Shown here in pieces: positions 1 through 8,272 of a DNA stretch of 64,000 nt. The notes below the pieces were generated by a model. That model saw only the letters and a program-made list of their open reading frames with translations. It made no database searches and had not been told where the DNA came from. The first letter of the stretch is position 1, and each line of letters opens with the position of its first letter. The position numbers were made by a program, and so were the translations under genes. The stretch is from Segatella oris (GTDB lineage Bacteria > Bacteroidota > Bacteroidia > Bacteroidales > Bacteroidaceae). The stretch spans positions 1,488,001-1,552,000 of the forward strand of contig NZ_LR134384.1 in NCBI RefSeq assembly GCF_900637655.1, read 5' to 3'.

Positions 1-2
1 GC

Positions 3-3000
3 CTGCACGAAGTGACAGAGGTGGGCAATGCCCAAGAGGCGCTCTCGGCTTCACTCAATAAATTCGGAGCGGTGGACACCGAGTATATGCTGTCATTGCT
101 TCCCGAAAGTTCCGAAGAGGAAATGCTCTCCGAGCTGTACGGCAGGATTTACTACAATCCCTTGGAGGGAGGGTATGAAATTGCCGAAAAGTTCATATCG
201 GGCAATGTGGTTGCTGCATCGGAGCGTATCGGACAATATCTATTGGAGCATCCGGAGGACACAAGGGCGCAAGCCTCCTTGCAGGCACTGAAAGATGCCA
301 TCCCCGAACCAATTCCCTTCGTGGACTTGGATTTCAACTTCGGGGAGCGATGGATTCCCGTAAATCTCTACTCCGATTATGCCTCGCACCTTTTCGACAC
401 GGAGGTGATGATACGCTACAATTCAAGTGCGGACGAATACTCCGTGGAGGCACGGATGCACAATGCCAATATCTGGGACAGGTTCTGTGTGCGGGGACAG
501 CATCGTCGATACGATGGCATTGCCCTGATGAAACACGCCCTGCTGAATACGACGCCCGACATCACCAAGAAAATCATGGTCGGCGACAAGGAGGTCAAGG
601 TACGGGACACGGAAGCCATACAGATGGCAAACGCTAAAATCGATGAGATACGAAACGGCTTCACCGATTGGCTGAACGAGCAGAGCGATGAGTTCAAGCA
701 GCGGTTGGAGAAACTCTACAATGACACTTTCAATTGTTTTGTGCGTCCCCAGTATGATGGTTCCCATCAGACATTCCCCGACCTTAATCTGAAAGGCTTG
801 GGTATCGAAAGCCTGTACGATAGTCAGAAGGATGCCGTGTGGATGTTGAAGCTTAACGGAGGAGGTATCTGTGACCATCAAGTAGGGGCAGGGAAAACGC
901 TCATCATGTGTACCGCTGCTTATGAGATGAAACGGCTCGGCTTGGCAAACAAGCCGATGATACTCGCTCTCAAAGCCAACGTGCAGGAGATAGCACAGAC
1001 TTTCCAAACGGCTTACCCGAATGCCAAGCTGCTCTATCCGGGAAAGAACGATTTCACGCCCGATAAGCGGCAGCGGATTTTCCACGACATCAAGAACAAC
1101 AACTGGGACTGCATTGTCCTCACGCACGACCAGTTCGGCATGATACCGCAGTCGGACGAGATACAGCAGAAAATCCTTCAGGATGAGTTGGACAGTGTAG
1201 AGGAAAACTTGGATGTCCTGCGTCAGCAGGGACGCAGCATCTCCCGTGCAATGGAGAAAGGGCTTGTCAAGCGGCAGATGAACTTGCAGGCGAAGCTGGA
1301 TGAAATCAAGTTCAAGATAGAGAACCGAAAGGACGACGTGGTAGATTTCAAGACCATGGGTATAGACCATCTGTTCGTGGACGAGTCGCATACGTTCAAG
1401 AATCTGATGTTCAACACCCGCCACGACCGTGTGGCAGGGCTTGGCAACAGTGAGGGGAGCCAAAGAGCCTTGAATATGCTCTTTGCCATCCGCACAATAC
1501 AGGAGCGGACGGGAAAAGACTTGGGAGCCACTTTCCTTTCGGGAACAACCATCAGTAACTCACTCACGGAGTTGTACCTGCTGTTCAAGTACCTGCGTCC
1601 CCAAGCCCTTGAAGCACAGAACATCAAGACCTTTGACGCGTGGGCAGCCATTTTTGCCAAGAAGTCGGTGGACTATGAGTTCTCCGTCACCAATGAAATC
1701 GTGCAGAAGGAGCGTTTCCGCTATTTCATCAAAGTGCCGGAGTTAGCGGCGTTCTACGCTCAAATCACCGATTATCGGACGGCAAAGGACATCGGCATAG
1801 ACCGCCCCGAAAAGAATGAGATTATGCACAACATACCGCCCACTCCCGAACAGGAGGAGTTCATCGCCAAACTGGTGGAATTTGCCAAGACGGGCAACGC
1901 GGAACTGCTGGGACGTCCCAAACTCTCCGAACGGGAGGAAAAAGCCAAGATGCTCATTGCCACAGATATGGCGAGGAAGATGAGCTTGGACCTGAGGCTC
2001 ATTGACCCGAACAAGTACGGAGATCATGTGGACAACAAAGCCTCCCACTGTGCCGCCAAGATTGCGGAATACTATCACAAGTTTGAGGAGCAGAAAGGAA
2101 CGCAATTTGTATTCAGTGATCTCGGTACGTATAAGCCAGGCGAATGGAATCCCTATTCCGAAATCAAGCGCAAGTTGGTGGAAGACCACGGCATACCCGC
2201 TCAGGAGATACGCTTCATTCAGGAAGCCAAGACCGACAAGGCACGAAAGACGCTCATTGCAGGCATGAACGAGGGAACAATACGCGTGTTGTTCGGTTCC
2301 ACCTCCATGCTCGGCACAGGTGTGAACGCCCAGAAACGTGCCGTAGCCATTCATCATCTTGACTGTCCCTGGCGTCCTTCCGACTTGGAACAGAGGGATG
2401 GCAGAGCCGTGCGTAAAGGAAACGAAGTCGCCAAGTTTCATGCGGACAACAATGTGGATGTCATCATTTATGCGGTGGAAAAATCGCTTGACAGCTACAA
2501 GTTCAACCTGTTATATAACAAGCAACTCTTCATCGAACAGCTTAAAAACAACCGTATGGGCAGCCGTACCATCGACGAGGGAAGTATGGACGAGAAATCG
2601 GGAATGAATTTTTCCGAGTATGTCGCCATCCTCTCCGGGAATACCGACCTGCTGGAAAAGGCAAAGTTGGAAAAGAAGATTGCCGGTTTGGACAGCGAAC
2701 GGCAGGCGTTCATTCGCAGTAAGTCATCCTCCCGAGGCCGATTGGACGAAGTTATGAGAACGGTGGACGGAAACAAGGAATTGATTGCCCGTTTCCAAAG
2801 TGACTGGGACTTGTACCAAAGCCGTGTGCAGAAGGATAAGGATGGCAATATTCTCAATCCGATAACGCTCAAAGGGGTGGAAGGAAGCGACCCGAAACGC
2901 ATTGCCGCCAAGCTCGCGGAAATCAACGAGAAAGCCTGCACACGGGGAGAGTATTTCAATATCGGAACACTCTACGGATTTAATCTCGTGGTCAAGACGG

Positions 3001-3563
3001 AGTCCTCCTCCAAAGACCTTTTCGACCTTTCACAGAACAAGTTCTTCGTGATGGGAGAAAGTGGGATGAAGTACAGCTACAACAACGGCAGGATTGCGGC
3101 AGACCCGCAACTCGCCAGTATGAACTTCCTGAACGCCTTGGAAAAGATACCCGGCTTGATTGAGAAGTTTAAGGCTGACACGGAAAAGATAGCCAAGGAT
3201 ATTCCTGTTTTGCAGGAGGTCGTGAACGGCTCTTGGAAGAAGGAAGAGCAGCTCAAAGACCTCAAAACGGAACTCGCTGCCCTTGACCGCAAGATACAGC
3301 TCTCTCTAAAACCCATCGAGCAGGGAGAGAGTGAGCAAGAAGGAACGGAGGTGATGCAGGACGGCGAAGGAAAGACGGAAGAGATGGAACGGTCACATCC
3401 GATTGAGCCGACTGTCACCGCCTCCTCCGTAGGCACCTCTGCGGTTCAAACCGACAGACCGTTGGAAAGCAACGGGCAGAGTATCTCCGCTACACAGCCC
3501 GCAATGGACGGACTACCGCCGTCTCTGGCGGAAAAGGTGTTTATCGTCAGACCGAAAATATAA
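3..3563 (+). CDS. SNF2/DEAD-like helicase of an integrative element, C-terminal part
   Basis: The frame is open to the left window edge, so the 5' end is missing; 1183+ residues remain. Counting from the GTG at 12, a Walker A motif VGAGKT lies at about residues 291-296, a DESH motif II at 457-460, the motif III-like SGTT after it, and a motif VI-like [10 protein letters not shown] near 795. The order fits superfamily 2 helicases. In Bacteroidales conjugative elements such domains usually form the back half of a roughly 1,900-residue protein with an N-6 adenine methylase in front; that front half is inferred here, not seen. Residues after about 1100 are low-complexity, Glu/Ser/Thr-rich. It is followed by a strong hairpin and convergent small genes. 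The role in DNA protection or transfer is uncertain. Confidence 0.85.
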   Translation: MHEVTEVGNAQEALSASLNKFGAVDTEYMLSLLPESSEEEMLSELYGRIYYNPLEGGYEIAEKFISGNVVAASERIGQYLLEHPEDTRAQASLQALKDAIPEPIPFVDLDFNFGERWIPVNLYSDYASHLFDTEVMIRYNSSADEYSVEARMHNANIWDRFCVRGQHRRYDGIALMKHALLNTTPDITKKIMVGDKEVKVRDTEAIQMANAKIDEIRNGFTDWLNEQSDEFKQRLEKLYNDTFNCFVRPQYDGSHQTFPDLNLKGLGIESLYDSQKDAVWMLKLNGGGICDHQVGAGKTLIMCTAAYEMKRLGLANKPMILALKANVQEIAQTFQTAYPNAKLLYPGKNDFTPDKRQRIFHDIKNNNWDCIVLTHDQFGMIPQSDEIQQKILQDELDSVEENLDVLRQQGRSISRAMEKGLVKRQMNLQAKLDEIKFKIENRKDDVVDFKTMGIDHLFVDESHTFKNLMFNTRHDRVAGLGNSEGSQRALNMLFAIRTIQERTGKDLGATFLSGTTISNSLTELYLLFKYLRPQALEAQNIKTFDAWAAIFAKKSVDYEFSVTNEIVQKERFRYFIKVPELAAFYAQITDYRTAKDIGIDRPEKNEIMHNIPPTPEQEEFIAKLVEFAKTGNAELLGRPKLSEREEKAKMLIATDMARKMSLDLRLIDPNKYGDHVDNKASHCAAKIAEYYHKFEEQKGTQFVFSDLGTYKPGEWNPYSEIKRKLVEDHGIPAQEIRFIQEAKTDKARKTLIAGMNEGTIRVLFGSTSMLGTGVNAQKRAVAIHHLDCPWRPSDLEQRDGRAVRKGNEVAKFHADNNVDVIIYAVEKSLDSYKFNLLYNKQLFIEQLKNNRMGSRTIDEGSMDEKSGMNFSEYVAILSGNTDLLEKAKLEKKIAGLDSERQAFIRSKSSSRGRLDEVMRTVDGNKELIARFQSDWDLYQSRVQKDKDGNILNPITLKGVEGSDPKRIAAKLAEINEKACTRGEYFNIGTLYGFNLVVKTESSSKDLFDLSQNKFFVMGESGMKYSYNNGRIAADPQLASMNFLNALEKIPGLIEKFKADTEKIAKDIPVLQEVVNGSWKKEEQLKDLKTELAALDRKIQLSLKPIEQGESEQEGTEVMQDGEGKTEEMERSHPIEPTVTASSVGTSAVQTDRPLESNGQSISATQPAMDGLPPSLAEKVFIVRPKI

Positions 3564-3593
3564 TCTGCAATGTCATCATCACATTCAACCGGC

Positions 3594-3628
3594 AGCCCCC
3601 GACTTGTCATTACGACAAAACGGGGGCT
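3594..3628 (+). terminator. Rho-independent terminator after the helicase gene
   Basis: An 8-bp perfect stem AGCCCCCG / CGGGGGCT encloses a second stem TTGTC / GACAA, followed by TTT. It sits 30 bp after the helicase stop and before the convergent gene. Confidence 0.8.
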
Positions 3629-3651
3629 TTGCTGTTGCGTACAATCCGAAA

Positions 3652-3972
3652 TTACGTGCCTTTGGGAGGTCTCTTCCTCTTGCGTTTGAGGTTCTCTGTA
3701 AAGTGGGTTTGCATAAAGGCAAGGATTTCCGATTCCAGATACCACGTCTTGTGGTAAACGATGTGGTAAGGAAGTGTCCCCGATGCCCGATAACGTTGCA
3801 GGGTACGTTTGCTCACTTGAAGCATCATGCACACCTCTTGATTATCCAGCAGAGGTTCTCCGTCTATCATCGGACGCTGGGGGATGTCGGGAGCTGTCTG
3901 TTTTAGGTCATCGAAACGCTTCATGATGCGTTCCATCCATTCAAGGAAGGTCGCTCTATCCAATAGTTCCAT
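3652..3972 (-). CDS. Small helix-turn-helix protein (excisionase/MerR-like fold)
   Basis: A 106-residue protein whose centre reads LLDNQEVCMMLQVSKRTLQR, the N-terminal recognition helix pattern of the 'helix-turn-helix domain' proteins common next to Bacteroidales integrases. The C-terminus is very basic (KRKRKRPPKG). It overlaps the upstream gene on the same strand by 17 bp, so the pair is probably co-translated. Such proteins act in element excision or regulation; the exact role is inferred from context. It is a paralogue of the next three small genes. Confidence 0.75.
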   Translation of the reverse strand: MELLDRATFLEWMERIMKRFDDLKQTAPDIPQRPMIDGEPLLDNQEVCMMLQVSKRTLQRYRASGTLPYHIVYHKTWYLESEILAFMQTHFTENLKRKRKRPPKGT

Positions 3973-4309
3973 CCTTTATCCTCCTGCTTTTAAGTTCGAA
4001 GTTATGCCGTAGTTCTTTCAGGTTCTGAGGATTGCAGTACAGGCTCTTGTTTCGTATCGCCTCCTCGATGTCGTGCAGGTCATAGTAGCAACGTCCGTAG
4101 ATCATCTTGTAACTGATTCTGTCCGTACTGCGCATACGCTGGAGAGTACGCTTACTGATGCCGAGTATCTCGGCTAACTCATCATTGGTGACAAGGCGGT
4201 TCTCATACTCTATCTTTGCCTTTTCTTCCCTTTCCACATACCGGAGAATCTTCTCTATCTTGCCCATCAGTTCGTGGTAGGCTTTGCTTTCGATTGTTAT
4301 GACATCCAT
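3956..4309 (-). CDS. Small helix-turn-helix protein, first gene of the pair
   Basis: The start was set at ATG 4307-4309, giving MDVITIESKAYHELM, which matches the MEVITIEKKTYEAMM start of the divergent paralogue at 4531. The longer open frame to 4504 runs into the divergent promoter region and is not supported. The 117-residue product has a coiled-coil-like N-terminus (about residues 5-35) and the HTH core LAEILGISKRTLQRMRSTD. Probably an element regulator or excision factor. Confidence 0.75.
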   Translation of the reverse strand: MDVITIESKAYHELMGKIEKILRYVEREEKAKIEYENRLVTNDELAEILGISKRTLQRMRSTDRISYKMIYGRCYYDLHDIEEAIRNKSLYCNPQNLKELRHNFELKSRRIKDGTIG

Positions 4310-4491
4310 GACGCTTTGAATTTGATTATGCTGCAAAGTTCGGGAGTTAAAACCGTCCGGATTGTATGCTAAATATGTACTGAATAGAGATTTTTCTGTC
4401 TGATTCCAAAAGCCATACGACAAAAGCATCCATATCGAAGCCACAAGTACGCAATAAAGGAAATGCTGGTCTTGAATACTTACGCCATAAG

Positions 4492-4499
4492 TACATTTG
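4492..4499 (+). promoter_or_regulatory. Bacteroidetes -7 box TACATTTG
   Basis: TACATTTG matches TAnnTTTG, 32 bp before the ATG at 4531. It lies in the 221-bp gap between the divergent HTH pairs. Confidence 0.55.
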
Positions 4500-4530
4500 C
4501 ACAAAGTGTAATCTTAAAACGAACAGAAAT

Positions 4531-4809
4531 ATGGAAGTAATAACAATCGAGAAGAAAACGTATGAAGCCATGATGGAGTGTTTCCGCATTTTGACCGCCA
4601 AAGTCGATGCCCTGTGTCGGGAATGTGACGAGAAGCGTATGGGCAGATGGCTGGACAATCAGGATGTCTGTCAAATCCTGAACATCAGTTTGCGTACCTT
4701 GCAGACCTACCGTAGCAACCGAATGTTGCCCTATACACAAATAGGGTATAAGATGTTCTACAAGCCGGAGGATGTCGGGAAACTGCTCGAACAATCCTCC
4801 GCTTTATGA
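4531..4809 (+). CDS. Small helix-turn-helix protein
   Basis: A 92-residue protein with an N-terminal helical stretch (MEVITIEKKTYEAMMECFRI) and the HTH core DNQDVCQILNISLRTLQTYR, then a beta-hairpin wing-like GYKMFYKPEDV. It is a clear paralogue of the minus-strand gene starting at 4309. Likely a DNA-binding regulator or excision factor of the element; which one cannot be told from sequence. Confidence 0.75.
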   Translation: MEVITIEKKTYEAMMECFRILTAKVDALCRECDEKRMGRWLDNQDVCQILNISLRTLQTYRSNRMLPYTQIGYKMFYKPEDVGKLLEQSSAL

Positions 4810-4846
4810 CCAATGAATAATATCACCACTAAATCCGATGTAAAAT

Positions 4847-5149
4847 ATGGACAACGACGTAAAGACCAAGAACAATGAAGAGATTGCGCACTTTCTCAAC
4901 GCGAGCGACCGCATGATAAAGGGAATTGATGCCTTGCGTAAAAAGAACAGACCTCTGCTTAACGGGCATCGCTATCTGACGGATGATGAGTTATCCCGCC
5001 TGTTACATATCAACCGACGCACGTTGCAGGATTATCGCAACATGGGAAGAATCTCCTTTGTTAAGTTAGGCGGAAAGGTACTCTACCGGGAAGAAGATGT
5101 AGAAAAACTGTTGCAGGAGAATTATCGCCCTCGGTTTGAGAAGCCTTGA
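4847..5149 (+). CDS. Small helix-turn-helix protein
   Basis: A 100-residue protein 37 bp after the preceding HTH gene and probably cotranscribed. Its core TDDELSRLLHINRRTLQDYR is followed by KLGGKVLYREEDVEKLL, the same layout as its three neighbours. A 14-bp-stem terminator follows at once. The function is inferred to be element regulation or excision. Confidence 0.75.
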   Translation: MDNDVKTKNNEEIAHFLNASDRMIKGIDALRKKNRPLLNGHRYLTDDELSRLLHINRRTLQDYRNMGRISFVKLGGKVLYREEDVEKLLQENYRPRFEKP

Positions 5150-5155
5150 CAGAGC

Positions 5156-5191
5156 AACAGGCAGTAAGAAACTCTTCTCTTACTGCCTGTT
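5156..5191. terminator. Bidirectional terminator hairpin
   Basis: A perfect 14-bp stem (AACAGGCAGTAAGA with TCTTACTGCCTGTT) and an 8-nt loop lie between the convergent HTH gene (ends 5149) and RhuM-like gene (ends 5199). Confidence 0.75.
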
Positions 5192-5198
5192 CTCATAT

Positions 5199-5561
5199 TC
5201 AGTTGTACCATCCGCCTTTGCCATAACACACAAGTAATGGAGGACTTGTTCTCTTCTTTTCGGTCAGTCTTCCGATTATCCATTGACGGAAACTCTTTGC
5301 CTGTGGAGAAGCAAAGCGAAATGACAGCATCGTAATCATTTCAAGGTTGTATAAATCCACCGCACGATCCCTAAACAATAGCGTTTGCATTACCTCATCT
5401 TCCCTGAGCAAGCCATCTTTGAAGATAGACTTGATGTGGCTGTTTACCTTGCCGGAGAATACGCCGAACAAATCGGCTATTTCACAAGCCGACATCCAAA
5501 CGGGAGTTGTCGGGATATGTACTTTTCCATTCTCTCCAATGGTTATGATTTCTCTTTTCAT
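5199..5561 (-). CDS. RhuM-like small protein
   Basis: A 120-residue protein with the RhuM-type pattern: an N-terminal 'vWMSACEIADLFGV' HTH-like helix, 'VNSHIKSIFKDGLL', then 'VDLYNLEMITMLSFR' and 'KSFRQWIIGRL'. RhuM family members are usually about 330 residues, so this is a short form covering the N-terminal DNA-binding-like part. The molecular function of the family is not established. It lies 14 bp from the integrase stop and on the same strand, downstream of it, suggesting cotranscription. Confidence 0.65.
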   Translation of the reverse strand: MKREIITIGENGKVHIPTTPVWMSACEIADLFGVFSGKVNSHIKSIFKDGLLREDEVMQTLLFRDRAVDLYNLEMITMLSFRFASPQAKSFRQWIIGRLTEKKRTSPPLLVCYGKGGWYN

Positions 5562-5575
5562 CGTTCGTCCTTCTT

Positions 5576-6811
5576 TTATATAGTGATCCCATTGAACTGC
5601 TCTATCTTACTCAGTTTATCGGAAAGTGCCGCCATATCTCGACTTTCCTTTTCGTGGGTGATTTTGGCATAAATCTGCGTGGTGCGGATGTTCGTATGTC
5701 CGAGCATCTTGGAAAGGGTTTCGATGGGAACGCCGTTGGTCAGACAGATTTCCGTTGCCATGGTATGGCGGCTGGTGTGCCACGTAATCTCTTTTTCGAT
5801 ACCGCAGAGTCCGATGATTTTCTTGATGTTCTTGCAGGCGGTAATATACTGCGGAACGGGCAGGAGGTAATCCTCCTTCGCCATGCCATCGTACTTCTCG
5901 ATAATCTGCTTCGGAATATCCAAAAGCATGATATTGGACTCCACACCTGTCTTTTGTCGCTTGGTCATAATCCAGAGTTTACCGTCAAAAGAAGTCTGAA
6001 GGTTATCTTTGGTCAGGTTCTTCATATCGGTAAAGGACAAGCCTGTAAAGCAACAGAAAACATACAAATCCCGAGCAAGTTCCATTGATTTACGCCTGAA
6101 TTTCAAATCCAACAGCCTGCGGATTTCATCCTTGGTCAGATAGTCCCTGTCGGTACTCTCGGCGGATATGCTGTAATCCACGAACGGGTCACGAACTATC
6201 CATCCGTGATTCTGGGCAATGGTAATCATACGGCGCAGGGGCATCATGTAAATCCATACCGTGTTGTTACAGCATTGCTTTTCGGTGCGCAGGAAGATGT
6301 CAAAGTCGGTAATGAAAGCCGGAGTGAGTTCTTTCAAAGCAATGTCGCTGACACGGTAGCGGTTCTTGATGAACTCCTCCAAATGCTTATAGACCGTGCA
6401 ATACTTGTGGTAGGTGGATGGGCATCGCAAGCCTGCATCGACCTGTTTGAAAAAGTCCTCATTGTGCTGGGCAAAGACTTTCAGCAAGGTTTCATGCCGC
6501 ATTTCCAAGCCCAAGAAAGCGTTCTTCACTTTCTCGGCAGTGACATAGTTATCCCGCTCGGCTATCTCCTTGTATTTGGCATTGATACCGACACGTATCT
6601 TGTCTAAGAAACGATTGGTTTCCAACGCCACGGTACTTTTGCCCGAAGCACGGTTGCTCTTGATGTCCCACAAGTCGGGATGGATGTCGCATTTGCAACT
6701 GAACTGGGCTATCGTACCGTCAATGGTGATACGGCACATCACGGGAACGGAACCGTTCTTCTTGGGGGTGTTCTTTTTGAGGTAGAACAGAACCTTAAAC
6801 GTACTACGCAT
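5576..6811 (-). CDS. Tyrosine recombinase (IntDOT-like integrase)
   Basis: A 411-residue site-specific recombinase that would integrate and excise the element. The N-terminal part has the Bacteroidales 'phage integrase SAM-like' layout (arm-binding about 1-100, core-binding 110-210). In the catalytic domain I see TGLSFTD at 256-262, with Ser259 where most family members have the first catalytic Arg; K287; H345-x-x-R348 in TWHTSRH; H372 in LGHTNI; and nucleophile Y381 in QIYAKI. Replacement of the first Arg by Ser is known for IntDOT of CTnDOT. A -7-like TAGTTTTG occurs on the minus strand at 6835-6842, before the start at 6811. Confidence 0.92.
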   Translation of the reverse strand: MRSTFKVLFYLKKNTPKKNGSVPVMCRITIDGTIAQFSCKCDIHPDLWDIKSNRASGKSTVALETNRFLDKIRVGINAKYKEIAERDNYVTAEKVKNAFLGLEMRHETLLKVFAQHNEDFFKQVDAGLRCPSTYHKYCTVYKHLEEFIKNRYRVSDIALKELTPAFITDFDIFLRTEKQCCNNTVWIYMMPLRRMITIAQNHGWIVRDPFVDYSISAESTDRDYLTKDEIRRLLDLKFRRKSMELARDLYVFCCFTGLSFTDMKNLTKDNLQTSFDGKLWIMTKRQKTGVESNIMLLDIPKQIIEKYDGMAKEDYLLPVPQYITACKNIKKIIGLCGIEKEITWHTSRHTMATEICLTNGVPIETLSKMLGHTNIRTTQIYAKITHEKESRDMAALSDKLSKIEQFNGITI

Positions 6812-7194
6812 AACTCTGACTTTTTACGGTTTACAAAACTATTCATTGTCAGGTTATTTGTTGCTATGCAAAACATTGTCGTTCAATGGTAAAGAAACAA
6901 TCCGCAATTTATTTGCCTGTTTCTTTTCATCGAAGTACCTTTGCAGGAGGTAATCCCCGAAATTCAGGTCGGATATTGCGCTGTTCGTTACCGCTTTTCC
7001 CAACCCTCACTTGCAAAGGAGGCGGTAATGTTTTGGTAACGCTGCTCTGTCCGAAGTAGGCATAAGCCTGTCTTTTCGAGGTTTTGCGCCGAAAGGCTTA
7101 AAAATCAGAACCGACTGACTCACAAATCATTCACGCTATTTCGCCTTTTCTTGAACCTTGGGGATAGATTTTCAGAAAGAAAAGTGACATATTG
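6812..7194. other. Integrase-proximal end of the element, non-coding
   Basis: No credible gene. It holds the minus-strand -7-like box for the integrase (6835-6842), an exact GTAnnTTTGC motif at 6935-6944 (GTACCTTTGC, the core form used by IntDOT-type recombinases) and recurring GGTAA/GTAAC motifs near 6951, 7026 and 7036 that could be integrase arm sites. The composition is more G+C-rich than the chromosome to the right. Confidence 0.5.
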
Positions 7195-7227
7195 TTTGGC
7201 GGAATAAAATAAAAATTCTACTTTTGC
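7195..7227 (+). promoter_or_regulatory. Promoter of the aromatic operon and candidate element attachment core
   Basis: TTTG (7195-7198), a 20-bp spacer and TACTTTTG (7219-7226) form a perfect Bacteroidetes promoter reading into the phe/tyr leader. The -7 box with the next base, TACTTTTGC, also fits the TAnnTTTGC part of IntDOT-type attachment cores. This is where element-like sequence gives way to the operon leader. Confidence 0.7.
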
Positions 7228-7274
7228 AAAAGGAACAGTTGCATTATGCGACTGCATCGTCTAAAAAACAAGAT

Positions 7275-7349
7275 ATGAAGTCATACGCATCTTTTTATTA
7301 CTTTTATTTTTACTTTGCAAGGAATTGTAAAGCGGGAAGTTGCGTGTGA
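7275..7349 (+). CDS. Aromatic leader peptide (Phe/Tyr attenuator)
   Basis: ATG 7275 to TGA 7347-7349 encodes 24 residues. Codons 7-14 (7293-7316) are F-Y-Y-F-Y-F-Y-F, eight aromatic codons in a row, with another Tyr at codon 4. It lies about 45 bp after a good promoter and 90 bp before pheA. The design matches pheL/trpL-type leader peptides: slow translation of Phe/Tyr codons stalls the ribosome in the run. The stop codon lies just past the antiterminator strand (7330-7337). Too short to be found as an ordinary gene; the biased codon run makes chance unlikely. Confidence 0.88.
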   Translation: MKSYASFYYFYFYFARNCKAGSCV

Positions 7350-7425
7350 ATTTCAACTTAAGGTTAGAATGAATTAAAAAACAAAATACGAAACGGTCCC
7401 GCTTGTAAGAGCGAGGACCGTTTTT
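7330..7425 (+). promoter_or_regulatory. Transcription attenuator: terminator and competing antiterminator
   Basis: The terminator is a 9-bp stem AAACGGTCC (7391-7399) with GGACCGTTT (7415-7423), extended inside by CGCT (7400-7403) with AGCG (7410-7413), followed by T's to 7425. The antiterminator strand AAGCGGGA (7330-7337) is exactly complementary to TCCCGCTT (7397-7404), which is part of the terminator's left arm, so both cannot form. A small AAGTTG/CAACTT hairpin (7337-7342 with 7354-7359) may add to the switch. The operon starts at 7439, 14 bp after the T run. Confidence 0.88.
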
Positions 7426-7438
7426 CATTTGTCAACGT

Positions 7439-8272
7439 ATGAAGAAAATAGCAATACAGGGTGAACGTGGTTCCTTCCATGACATCGCAGCACATCAATA
7501 TTTTGATGGCGAAGCGTTTGAATTGCTTTGCTGTAAGACGTTCGAACAAGTGTTTGAACATATTCAGCATGACTCATCTGTGATTGGACTCGTAGCCATT
7601 GAGAATACGATTGCCGGTTCATTGCTCCATAATTATGAACTGTTGCGTTCGAGTGGGGCTGTTGTGATAGGCGAACAGAAACTTCATATCAAACATGCGC
7701 TATGTTGTCTTGCCAGTGAGGACTGGAGTGATATCCATGAAGTGCATTCCCACCCCGTGGCTTTGGCGCAGTGTCGTAACTTCCTTGCCATGCATTCTGA
7801 ACTAAAAGCTGTGGTCGCAGAAGACACAGCCGGCAGTGCAGCATACATTGCTCATCATGCAAAGTACGGTTGGGCTGCTATATGTTCGAGTTATGCTGCC
7901 GAGCTGTATGGCATGAAAGTGTTGCAGGAAGACATTCATGACAACAAGCATAACTTTACGCGTTTCCTCGTGTTGAGCAATGCTTCGCAGGCCTCTTTGC
8001 TCCGTTCGGAAGAAAAGATTAACAAGGCGAGCTTGGTGTTCAGCCTGCCCGATGAAGAGGGAAGCCTGAGTAAAATCCTCACTATTCTCAGTTTCTATGG
8101 TATCAACTTGACGAAAATCCAGTCGCTTCCCATTATCGGTCGCGAGTGGGAGTATATGTTCTATGTTGACATTGTTTTCTCAAATCCCATGCGTTATCGT
8201 CAGAGTATAGATGCCATCACACCGCTTGTAAAGAACATAAAAATACTTGGAGAATATGAAAGCAGCAAATAG
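7439..8272 (+). CDS. pheA: Prephenate dehydratase
   Basis: Makes phenylpyruvate from prephenate in phenylalanine synthesis. The 277-residue protein has the monofunctional PDT layout: catalytic domain about 1-180 with the diagnostic T174-R175-F176 in NFTRFLVLS, then an ACT domain about 197-270. In the ACT domain the usual Phe-binding ESRP reads QSLP (residues 228-231), so allosteric Phe binding may differ from the well-studied enzymes. It is the first structural gene after the attenuator, and its 3' end overlaps the aminotransferase gene by 17 bp. Confidence 0.95.
   Translation: MKKIAIQGERGSFHDIAAHQYFDGEAFELLCCKTFEQVFEHIQHDSSVIGLVAIENTIAGSLLHNYELLRSSGAVVIGEQKLHIKHALCCLASEDWSDIHEVHSHPVALAQCRNFLAMHSELKAVVAEDTAGSAAYIAHHAKYGWAAICSSYAAELYGMKVLQEDIHDNKHNFTRFLVLSNASQASLLRSEEKINKASLVFSLPDEEGSLSKILTILSFYGINLTKIQSLPIIGREWEYMFYVDIVFSNPMRYRQSIDAITPLVKNIKILGEYESSK

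Noticed and set aside
423..1463. 346-residue open frame on the minus strand
   Set aside because: It lies wholly inside the helicase gene in the opposite strand and has no family-like motifs; a shadow of codon bias.
6935..6944. GTACCTTTGC as the element's attachment core
   Set aside because: It matches the core exactly, but the sequence to its right still looks element-like up to about 7190; kept as an alternative to 7218-7227.
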